From Symsagittifera roscoffensis (lineage: Eukaryota; Xenacoelomorpha; Acoela; Convolutidae): a DNA stretch of 64,000 nucleotides. Below the pieces are notes generated by a model. It did not search any database. It saw only the letters and a list, made by a program, of their open reading frames with translations, and was not told the origin of the DNA. A program made the translations under genes and the position numbers. Positions within the stretch are counted from its first letter, which is position 1. Each line of letters opens with the position of its first letter. The stretch covers positions 34,385,651-34,449,650 of the forward strand of contig NC_087062.1 in the NCBI RefSeq assembly GCF_963678635.1, written 5' to 3'. This document shows positions 10,424 through 20,808 of the stretch, one piece after another.

Positions 10424-12976
10424 CGATAGTCCAGATGACGAAGAGGTTTACCCCTTCCTCATGGACGCACCCGATAATAGAGGGCAGGATGACTTTTGCA
10501 AGAATTTACTCCTAAATTTGTTTGAACCCGGAATCAGCCCATGCAAAGCAGAATTCCCAGATGTAAAAATCAAAAGACAAATTATCGAACATTATCTGAA
10601 AGATAGATGTAATTTAACACAACAATACGGAATCTACACCATAGAATTCAGCACACCAAATCCGAATCACCGCAAATATGTAATTCAAACAGACGATCTT
10701 GAATTAGAATTTCCAAATGTATTCTTAGAATATATTAAAAGCATACAATATCATAACTCACAAAGAGCAAACTCCATATTTACTAACGAAGTTTTTGCAA
10801 TAATATATAGCTATATTTCAATATTAGAAAAAACAGAATTTCAAAGTATCTCACCAACTGAGACATCCAAACATACAAAAGTACGACAGGAAATCACATT
10901 ATTTTCAATTTTTCTACATATAATCAAAGAAAATTTCAATAAAGACGAGGTTTCACAACACACAAAACATGACTTACAAAAAATTTTGGCATGGTTTATA
11001 ATAGATTATTTCACACATAATATAGACTTAATTTCACAAGCCAGAAAAAATTTCAGACCTCAAAATCCAAACGATGATACTGCCATCACAGAACAGTCAG
11101 ACTACGTTTGGGACCCTGAATGGTCTCATCATGCATTTATAAATATCCCACAATCAATCTCAAGTCAAGCAATAAGTACAATATCTTATCAAAGAGATTA
11201 TGTGAGAGTAGTGCCACTGACCATTGATGCAACACCATTAAACTACAATACATTTTTACCTGATACGCGAAATAACAGTTTAAATTCGACCGTCATACAC
11301 AATGAAAACCTTAATGGAACTAGGAATCTTACACAACAAGATATCCAAACACCATCACACTTCATAATTGAAGAAATCGTCCAAACAACAACAACTACAC
11401 AACAAAGTATTTCACCGATACGTCCAAATTTAACAACACCAAAAAATACAAACACTTCACTGGCACAAGTAACCTTACAATCAACCGTTAAACCTTCGGT
11501 TGCTCCAAAATATTCACATATGGATTATCATACATATAGACCTATGACAGTACCGTCAAAAACACGAAGAACGTTCACAAGAAACACTTTTGCAGAACAC
11601 AATTATAATTACGCACATTCGTCAAAAACCAACTACCCCCCACGAAAAACTAATAATAATCATGTATGTTCTCACTATTGGGATAACCCAATGACAACAA
11701 CCAACTCAGTAAATTTTCGAACTAATTCACATCCTCCACAGGATCGTAGTGAAAATTACCCATTCTTTCAACAAAATAAAAATAAAAAGCAAGCACCTCA
11801 TCATACGGATTACTTATCATCTGATGATGATTATTTACAACCAGATATTTTTGCACCGTATACCCAAGAATATCGCGGACAAGGAGCGCAAAAACCTTAT
11901 ACATATAATAGAATTTTTTCTCCAAATCCAACAGATACACGAAATCAACAACCAATACAAATGCAAAATCCAACTAATACACAATCTTTTCAACCAATTC
12001 AACCGCAAAACCCAATGATCACACACTCGTATCAACCAACTCAAATAAAAAAAGAAATACCACTCCCATATTACCTTCAACAACACGAAATAACAAAAAA
12101 TCAACTTTCAAATTTTTCACAAATGCCAAATGCCGCAGAATCACTACAAATGAAAATGAATCCATACCTTCTGGGTGGATCATCAATAACATCAATTAAA
12201 CCACTAATGGTATTCACAGGAACAGACCCTGAATATTCTGTAGAAGATTTTTTAAATGCAATAACAGCAAATTTAATTTTAAATATAGGACCTGAACCAA
12301 TTAATACACCACTACATCAAAATTGGATACATCGACGCACACAGCGTTGATACAAACAACCTTAGATGGCGCAGCCCAAAAATGGTTTTCAGTATTACCT
12401 ATAGAAATAAAATTAGATTGGAAACGATTTACACAAGAATTTTCAAAAATGTTTGACTCCGAAAGAAATAAACAACACCAAAGAGTTTTATGTAATGAAA
12501 TTCGCAGATTACCAAATGAAACCATCAAACAATTAGCAGTACGTATCGAAAAACTAGTTCGAAAAGCATATTCATTAAATACACATGACTATAAAAACAC
12601 AAAAATGACAGAAATTTTATTGATGACCTTAACACCTCAATTAAGGAAAATAACAATAAAAAAGAGAGCATCTCATCCTTCCTCAATTCGAGAACCCGAT
12701 TTAGATTTCCGAAAACTAGTAGACAAACTAGAGCAAGCGGAAATCACAATGAAACTTGAAGAAACAGAAAATCTAAAACTACAATATGTTAATCGAATCG
12801 AAACAAACACTACACATATCAATAACATACAGGAATCAGATACAGACCTAGTTGAAAAAATCACTGAAATACTAAATTTTTATGAAAAACACCCAAGTTT
12901 TAAAGACAAACCATCTTTCAAAAAATGGTGTAATTATTGCCGACGATACGGACATAGTATTTCTGAATGTAGATAA
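10398..12976 (+). pseudogene. element B Gag (frameshift near 12.33 kb, stop at 12974)
   Basis: A 650-codon ORF from ATG 10398 is followed, after a shift between 12323 and 12350, by a second frame to 12976. The N-terminal half starts acidic (SDDSPDDEEVYPF), then has a globular region and a long Gln/Thr/Pro-rich low-complexity stretch (about 11300-12100). The capsid-type segment includes LDGAAQKWFSVLP, a motif common in Ty3/gypsy Gag, and ends with a CCHC zinc knuckle CNYCRRYGHSISEC that binds RNA. TAA follows two codons later at 12974-12976. The same frame reads on with Gln-rich codons, so this stop may be a mutated Gln codon. Gag would be unusually long, about 850 residues. Confidence 0.85.
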
Positions 12977-13026
12977 GAACAACAAGATAACCAGAACAAA
13001 CCTCAAAAGTATAAAGAACCAAATAA

Positions 13027-14385
13027 ATCATTCTATCAATATATGAAGAAAGATCAAAATCTACCAAACAAAATGTATACAGCAACAACAGTTCAGGAAA
13101 ACCACTCCCGAACAATACTAATTACACAAGCAATCAATCACCATATAACTCAAGTTATAGAGGAAGATCACCAGAACGAAGAAATACACAGAATTCTTCA
13201 CAAAATCATTATAATCGACCAAATAGTCGAAATAACTACTCAAGATCAAATTCAAATACAACACAATTTGTTTCTAGATCCAATTCCCAATCAAACCCAA
13301 GAAATAAAAATTATCCAAACAATCAATCACGAAACTCATCTTATAACAGAAATAGAAACTATTCAAATAATCGAAACAGAAGTTATTCGAACAATCGAAA
13401 TCAAAATTACCCGAACAATCAATCAAGAAATAACTCATATAACAAATCAAACTACCACAGATCAAACGACAATTATCAAAACAGATCACGACACAATTCA
13501 CAAAATCGAAATTCAAGTTATAATAATCGATATAGAAATTATTCTCAATCACCACATAGAAATAATAACCATTATAATAATTCTAAACATCGCTACAGAA
13601 GTAATACACCCAAACATCAAAGACATATTAATCAAGTACAATCAAATAAAGAAACAACATCAGACCCCCCAGGTATTGATGACACAGGAAATAACGAACT
13701 ACAACTGAATCAAAGAAACTGTGGATCATCAGACACAGAAAGTGATACAGAAAACACTATCTCCATAAATATGATAGCAGTCGAAAACGACTACGAACCT
13801 ATTATATATGAACAACCTTTTACATCACATATATATGAAAATCAATCGGAACTTCTTCACAATTATTATATTGAACCCATCAATACTACACAAACGGCAC
13901 AAGAAGTAAACAGAATCAACACTGTAAATAAACCCAATGAAAATGACAAAACAAAATGCTTAAATACAAATCATATTTACCAAAATATACAAAAAGAACA
14001 ACCCAAAGAAAAAATTTGGACAATACCATTTCTTTTAAAAAGTCCAAGAAACAAAGAATTTCAACCACCAGATCTTGAAATTGATTTTTTAATTGATTCA
14101 GGAGCAGAATCAAACATAATTAACATTCCCACATGGAATGAAATCAAAACATTACACCCAAAATTAACGCCTCTTGCAACCTCTAGTAAACTAGCAACAG
14201 CACAAGGATCAACATTAGTAAATTATGGAAAAGTTCAATTGTTCCTTCTCCCCACAAGAACAATGGAGCAAAATAAAATTCTAAACAAGCCATTTAAACA
14301 AATATTTCATATCACAGATTTTATACAATATGATTGGCATACCATTTATATCGAAATATATACCAACAATCAACATCTTGAATAG
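13027..14385 (+). pseudogene. element B Arg/Asn/Ser/Tyr-rich basic region and aspartic protease
   Basis: The frame is open from 13027 to 14385. The first 240 or so codons are low complexity with repeated NYSNNRN-like and RNSQ-like words, highly basic and like a nucleocapsid or RNA-binding tail. An acidic patch (DTESDTENTIS) follows, then a retropepsin domain with DSGAESNIINIPTW at about 14095-14136, the catalytic Asp-Ser-Gly. The frame lies at -1 relative to the end of Gag, which would suit programmed frameshifting, but an accidental indel is equally possible here. An overlapping frame (13043-13708) is also open; its Ile/Thr-rich product looks like a shadow of the repeats. At about 14330 the reading passes to another frame. 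Confidence 0.7.
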
Positions 14386-14947
14386 TAAAATACTAATCAA
14401 AGATAAGTATACAAAAACAAAAAATACAGCTCTAACATTTTTTCAAAGATTAAATAAACAACCACCATTCTTTTCAAAATTTTATCCAATTTCTAACCAA
14501 CAACGGAAACACCTGAAACCACTATCAGGAAATATATATAACTTTTCAATAAAACAAGTTCACCAATATGATAAAAATCAAAATAAACAACAACTCTTTA
14601 TTTCAGACTTTGAATTCAAACCTATTCATAAGTTTTTCAAAATCACGATTTCATCTATAAAATATTTGAAAGATACGAATTCAGACATCATTTTGTTACA
14701 TGTATATAACAATACACCGTATCAAGTAACATTACCCTTAGGACTTTTAGGATATTGCGAAACAAACGCTACAATATCACGCATACATGAAAAAGCATAC
14801 CGTGTAAATAATATACTCCAATTATTAGATATTTGTCAATCCACAATTCTTAACGAAGAACTATCCATAAATAATATAATAAGTAATGAAAAAAAAATAC
14901 CGATTATTTCACAAAAACCCCATATTTCAAACCTACATTCAACATAA
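14330..14947 (+). pseudogene. element B protease-RT connecting segment
   Basis: An ORF of 205 codons covers the interval between protease and RT. It starts with GIPFISKYIPTINI, the usual C-terminal part of a Ty3/gypsy protease domain, then has a basic stretch and the segment LPLGLLGYCE followed by KAYRVNNILQLLDIC. This type of segment just upstream of RT is found in Ty3/gypsy Pol proteins, although I cannot assign a function. It is in a different frame from both neighbours (shifts at about 14330 and 14950-14990), so two indels flank it. Confidence 0.65.
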
Positions 14948-14991
14948 CCAACTATACAGAAGATCAACAGAAGTTTTTAACAATGTTTAAC

Positions 14992-16020
14992 TTCCAACAT
15001 TCACAAATAACACAAGACGAAATTGATAAGTTAGCTAAACAGCTAATAAAATAATCATCAGTCTATGCAACATCAAAATTTGATGTTGGAAAAATCAGTT
15101 CATCACTACATCTCCCGTTAAAACCTGACGCAGTTTTCAAAAAACAAAGAGCTAGTAAAGTACCAATTCATTTACACGACAAAGTAAATAGATTACTCGA
15201 TATTTTAGAGCAATACAAAATTATCTCACCAGTAAACAAAGAAGAACAACCAAAACGTAACACATTTATTAACCCTGTTATCATCCTAGCAAAAGGAGAA
15301 TCATTAAAAATAGTTTTAGACGCTAGATATCTCAATTCACTAATAGACGAATCAAAATGCAATTGGCCCATTTAGTTCTTTATTTTACAAGTTTATCTAC
15401 AAGTTATTTTAACAAAAATAAACGGAAAATACTTTACAACCGCAGATATGAATAGTGCATACAATCAAATGCCACTAGATGAACAATCACGACGTTTAAC
15501 ACAATTTGTTATTGGAAATCAACAATATGAATTCAACCGCCTATTCTATGGAATATCCATAGAACCAGCAGCATTTTCAGCTTTTATGAGCAAAATTTTT
15601 AGACCACTAATACTTAAGAAAAACTCAATCAACTATTTAGACGATGTTTTTATGCAATCACAGACAAAAGAAGAAATGTTTACAGTTTTAGAACACTATC
15701 ATAAAATACTTCAGAACGAAAATCTGAAGGCCGCCCCCGATAAATCACACTTCTTTTTAACACGAGTTAAATTTTTAGGACATATTATAGAAAGAAAGAC
15801 AATCACTCCATTAAAATCACGCATTGATGCTATTCAAAAACTTCAACCACCAATAAACAAAAAGAAAATCCAAGAATTCCTTGGAATGCTAAATTTCTTA
15901 AGCAAATACGTTTATAAAATGCAATTATATTTAAGACCATTCTATAATATCCTCAGACAACAAAATAATTTTGAATGGAATACTGAACATCAAACACGAT
16001 TTGAAGAAATTAAAAAACTT
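14992..16020 (+). pseudogene. element B reverse transcriptase (two in-frame stops)
   Basis: The RT is in one frame from about 14992 to the TGA at 16021, interrupted by TAA at 15052-15054 and TAG at 15373-15375. Motifs seen: KVPIHLHDKVNRLLD (entry helix), FINPVIILAKG, IVLDARYLN, then YFTTADMNSAYNQ with the first catalytic Asp, LFYGISIEPAAFSAFM, and INYLDDVFM with the catalytic Asp pair. VKFLGHII and an IQKLQPPINKKKIQEFLGM thumb follow, as in Ty3/gypsy RT. Just after the TAG the sequence has a small duplication of ACAAGTT, suggesting local damage. All three stops in pol could arise from Gln or Arg codons by C-to-T change. Confidence 0.9.
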
Positions 16021-16023
16021 TGA

Positions 16024-16470
16024 ACTGAACAAATTTCAAACACAATTCCAGATCCAAATCAACCATTCTATGCAATGTGCGATGCTTCAAATTTTGGCAT
16101 CGGCGCAGCATTATTACAATCACACAATGGTACAAATAAAATGAACCTTATATCAGCAAATTCTCGATTATTCACTCAAGCAGAGCTACGACTCTCAACT
16201 TTAATGAGAGAATGTACAGCTATAATTTATACACTTACAGAATATGAATTTCTGATACTTGGATCAAAACATCCAACAGTTCTATTCACAGATCTTAAAC
16301 TAATCATTTTTCTCTTTACACAGAAGTCAAATCCAAATCACCGAGTTTATAGATTTCAATTAATTCTAACGAAATTTCCAAATTTACATATAGTCTGGAC
16401 AGCAGGAAAGAATCTTGCATTACCAGATACATTAAGTCGAAATACACCATCTGAATTACTTACACGAAAA
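16024..16470 (+). pseudogene. element B RNase H
   Basis: It continues the RT frame after the TGA at 16021-16023. The catalytic acidic residues are all visible: Asp in CDASNFGIGAALLQ, Glu in LMRECTAIIYTL, Asp in LFTDLKLIIF and Asp in LPDTLSRN, the last following HIVWTAGKN. This is the Ty3/gypsy type RNase H that removes genomic RNA during reverse transcription. The domain itself is uninterrupted; only the stop just before it breaks the polyprotein. Confidence 0.88.
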
Positions 16471-18655
16471 ACTACAGTTGAAATACCCAAAAATATAAAA
16501 TTTTACTTTGCAGAAAACGAAACATCACCCCGACTAGAATGCAAATATGCAGTAAAAACTGACATTGAACAATCACAGATAAATAACCTACAACACTTCC
16601 CACTTTACTTAGATTGCCAAGATAACCACTACGAAGTTGATCTACTTGGAACATCAACTTTCAAACCAATTCCATACTCACAATGGATAAAAAATAACAC
16701 CCAACAAAAACGAGTAAAGCAACACTCGCATAAAAAAGACCTTTTTCCGTTAATTCAAAAAGAAAATTTAACTGATAAAATAAATTTGTCAGGCCCACAA
16801 ACAAATGATTCAAAATACACGACAAATCAAGTTTTTGACCTCCATGACCAACTTGACACAATTCCTTTATCTAAATTAGAAGTTGAAAACATTTTTCTCG
16901 CCCCAACAGATAAAATTACAATTAATACCTTGAAACAATATCAAAATCTTGACCCAGTAATTAGACAACTAAAATCATGGCACAATTATAAAACTAAGCC
17001 CGTAAAGGCAGATACCACAATTTTAGGAAATAAAGCACTCCTCCGATATTTTCGAAAATTTAATAATACAACAATCAATGAAAACACAGACCTTCTAGAA
17101 TATCAATTAAATGAATCTACAGTTCCCTGTCTCCCTTTAAGTATGATTCTCATAGATTTTAACATTTCACATACACAAAACATTAAAGGACACTCTGGAT
17201 CAGAGAAAACATATTCAAATTTCATACAAAATTTTTATTTCCCAAATGCACCAATTTGGATAAAATTACTATGCAATGATTGTATAGTATGTCAGCTAAA
17301 TAAACCTTATCCAAATCAAAAACAAATAGCACAAAAACAAGACTTTAAAGGACAAAAATTATATTTTAACCATCGTATTTCATTCGATACAAAAAGACTA
17401 ATTTCACCATCATCTGAAGGAAACTCCTACATTATGGTAATTGTGGACGCATTTACACATTATGTAGCACTTAACCCACTACCACATTGTAACGCTTATT
17501 ACGCTTACACAACACTTTATGAACACTGGATAGCCAAGTTCGGATTACCCGAAATTTTAGTTACAGACAACGGTACAGAATTCATAAATAATGAAATCAT
17601 CACACTATGTCATTTATATAACATTAAGCACAAACCGCGTACATCTCATGCACTTGGACAAACGGTTTAGTCGAAGGTATGAACCGTTCACTACAAGAAT
17701 ATCTTAGATGTATCATAAATGGAAATGATACAAGATACACCGAATGGTCAGCAGATGTAAAATTATTTCCCTTAGCATATAATTCACAAATTACGACAAC
17801 TCTAGGAATGTCACCATACGAAATGGTTTTTAATCAAAAGCCACGTAAACCAATTATGTTTACAGCAAACTCTCATAAAAATGCACAAGGTTATTGTCAA
17901 CCGAATAAAGACTCAATTTGTTATAACCTACCTTTACACACACATGATGAAGATCATTTTCATCACCCACTAATCCTTAAATTAGCCTCCGGTACACACT
18001 CCGAATGGATTTTAAATAGAGATAAAAAACACAATGAAATTTACCAAAAAGTAACAAAAAAGTTTTGTTACAAAGGCAAAACATTAACGAACAAATAAAT
18101 TCACGCTTTACACCAGCCTCCGATTTAAAAATTTGTCTTAATACCTAATTTTAATACTAAAAAGGAATTTCTAAAAAACTACAACCCCTTTGTAAAGGAC
18201 CATACCAAATAATCGCCAAACCCACTGACATAACATATAAAATCACCGATTCAGACCAAAAAAAAATTGTTCAACATTGAAACAATCTATTACCTTATTA
18301 CCCAAAAGAATACGCACTACGCGAACTAACTCAATTATATTCTTTCACAGGTTTAAAAGTTATTCAAAATCACTCACATACGGAAAATGAGGTAAAAGAA
18401 CAAAATGACATTCACCTCGAAAAACAAAATAAAAAATCAACTACAACAAAAAACATACAATAAAGCTAGATCAAAATATACCTCAAAAAGAAAGAAAAAA
18501 GAGAAGAATGACAGAAAAAATTATACCCCAAGAACAAGTCGAGAAATCAGAACATAGAGAGTCATCACGACTTAGAAATCAACCACGCAAAAACTACAAA
18601 ACATTCATTCATCAATCTAAAATATTAAAGAAAGTTGAATTTCAAAAACAGCTTT
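16471..18655 (+). pseudogene. element B integrase with linker and GPY/F-like tail
   Basis: A 140-residue hydrophilic linker leads to a zinc-binding domain (His pair in ISHTQNIKGHSGSEK, Cys pair in CNDCIVCQLNK). The catalytic core follows: first Asp in ISFDTKRLI, second Asp in VTDNGTEF. The frame ends with TAG at 17668-17670. The catalytic Glu and the next helix (MNRSLQEYL) are read in another frame from about 17660 onward, so a 1-nt indel separates Asp2 from Glu. At about 18185-18240 PLCKGPYQIIAKP gives the GPY/F module of Ty3/gypsy integrases, in a stretch with several stops (for example TGA near 18278). The last part is a Lys-rich tail. Domain calls are firm; this copy is inactive. Confidence 0.87.
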
Positions 18656-19478
18656 AATTTTAAAATTAATAATCTTTGCACCTCTGAAAAATTTTGAACT
18701 TTCATTTTTCAAAATAACACGCTGACAAACACGCAGCGATTCTAGTTCAAAATTAGCCAATAGGATTCATTCAATCCGTCACCTTCTATAACTCTAACAC
18801 AAACCAATTAGACGAAGATATTAAACTCCAGGCATATCTATAACTATAACTTTACAACCTCCAGGTCAAAAATAAGCACACCACTCAAACTTGACAACTA
18901 AAATAAATACCACCATAATATCATAACCCTCCCTTATCTAATAACGCAAAGATCAACATTATTTTCCCAACTCAGACCTCAAAAACTCCCCAAACAAAAA
19001 TGTTAAATTAGCCTAAAGTAAAAGTACGACCATATTAGTTTAGCCTATAATACAAAAATCTCAAAAATACCCCAGATCACCTGACACATAAAAATAAAGT
19101 AAAAGAAGACCTCCCGAACACCATAAAATTCGCCCCCAACAACTTTTCACAAAACTCAACCCACTTGTTAAAAAACCAATAAATAATTCGACCACACTTG
19201 AAAATTGCCCCAAACAACAAAAATATTCGATCAAGAAGCCATTTCTTAAATGCTCTTCTCTCGATCAGTCAACATAATTTTCAACATTTTTATAAACTTT
19301 TTAACAATATTTAAACTTTTATTCATATTTCTTTTTGATACCTTTGAAGCTTTTGTAATAATCTTAATCATTTTTTGCAATATTTTTTAAATTTTTTTAT
19401 TCCCTATTTGAAATATATCTCCAACTTTCACAAGCCATTGACCATGTTCACAGGTACGAAAACCCAAAATTTATTTAA
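18656..19478 (+). other. element B spacer between pol and the membrane ORF
   Basis: No sustained ORF. The sequence is A/C-rich at first and T-rich after about 19250. A TTCACAG|GT context at 19447-19455, just before the next ATG, could be a splice acceptor for a subgenomic RNA; this is inference only. Confidence 0.45.
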
Positions 19479-19667
19479 ATGATACGAACCATTTTTAGTA
19501 GAACAGATATTTTTTTACTATTTGTAATTTTTATAACATTTTTATCATCCCTCATATTGACAATATGCAAATGTATAAAGAAGGCAGTCATAACATTCGC
19601 CCTAGCAACAATCCTTTTAATTATTTTTCTAGAAGAATACTACAATAAACATAAATTTTTTCACTAA
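19479..19667 (+). CDS. element B small membrane ORF (62 aa)
   Basis: ATG at 19479 opens a short ORF with two hydrophobic segments: DIFLLFVIFITFLSSLILTI and AVITFALATILLIIFL, separated by CKCIKKA. It is either a small double-pass membrane protein or, if a 1-nt indel at about 19650 is assumed, the membrane anchor of the Pro/Ser-rich ORF that starts in the next frame. The Cys-Lys cluster between the segments resembles a juxtamembrane palmitoylation or positive-inside signal. No family is recognised. Its position between integrase and env is unusual for Ty3/gypsy elements. Confidence 0.5.
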   Translation: MIRTIFSRTDIFLLFVIFITFLSSLILTICKCIKKAVITFALATILLIIFLEEYYNKHKFFH

Positions 19668-20808
19668 AAAATCAATTAAAAAACCCTCAAAAATTGCTAA
19701 CCAACAATCACACAGTCAGTCTTCACCGACAACATCCCAAGAAAACCCGACACCACCTACAACTACCCAAACCCCCCAAACATCTACACGAATTTCTTTC
19801 CAAGATAACCCATATACTTTAGAAGAACGACACGCTCGCTTATCTGAACCACTAGAACCAGTTCAGCGACAGGCACCTCTAAGTGAACCAACATATAACT
19901 TGTACCCAACACTACCACAAGAATTAAGTAGAATACGAAATTTTAGTCAAAACCAAAATACAGTTGAAATAAATAGACAAATTATACATCCACGACGAAA
20001 TAGAAATTTTCAAACCCCCCGAGTTCATTTTGATATACCCCAATCCCCATCACCAAGTACTCCGGAAAACCCAATTAGCATATTACCGGTAACCCCTACA
20101 CTTCTTTCACAACGTAGCACCTCAAGTCTACCCTCAGATTACTTAGGTTCAACAACAACATCTGAACAAATACTTGAAAATCCCTTTAACCCCCCAAACC
20201 AAACATCACGACTACCATATTGGACAACACAATCATTCACACAAGGTGAACCAAATTTAATAAATGACCCAATAGATATTTCTACAGATACAACAACATC
20301 ATCATCACTACCAGAAACATTATCACTACCATCAACACGATCAATAAGCCAGATTTCACCGACGCCTTTTCCTTTAAATTTCCCAAATAACCTCGACGCT
20401 AGATATCGAGAACAATCATCAACAAATATCCCTTTAAGATTAGACTGGAATACATTCACAGCACCCCCACCATTATTTGGACAACACCCAGAAAGTAACC
20501 GACTCCACCACTGGGCACTTAATAGATTATAATAAAGACAAGATATCCACGAAGACATTCGTGACCATAACATGCAAATACTCCAACAAAATAGTCTACA
20601 ATTAAAATTTGAAATCACGGTTAAACTAAACAACATTGCTCAACATCCTTACCCATTAAACCCACCAAATATAACAGCTCAATCGCTACCACCACCATTT
20701 ATAACAACTGAAGTAATATATAAATACGACAGATACACCAAAAAGACAATTGGCTACATAACATTTTATAACCCGTACTCAGGATTATCATACACATGTA
20801 TATTCTAA
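19633..20808 (+). pseudogene. element B Pro/Ser/Thr-rich ORF (ORF P), two adjacent stops
   Basis: One frame is open from 19633 to 20529, then has TAA TAA at 20530-20535, then remains open to 20808 where it overlaps the env start by 13 bases. The first part is low complexity, rich in Pro, Ser, Thr and Gln (for example PPTTTQTPQTSTR, DISTDTTTSSSLPETLSLP), like a mucin-type or disordered region. After the double stop comes a more ordered stretch (LQLKFEITVKLNN, TTEVIYKYDRYTKKTIG). No enzyme motif is seen. With the preceding membrane ORF it could make a membrane-anchored protein with a long disordered domain. Function is unknown; it may be part of the envelope apparatus because of its position. 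Confidence 0.5.

Noticed and set aside
13043-13708. Ile/Thr/Gln-rich 221-codon ORF
   Set aside because: It overlaps the basic NYS-rich frame that continues into the protease; its composition is what the repeated AATCGAAAT-type DNA gives in the wrong frame.
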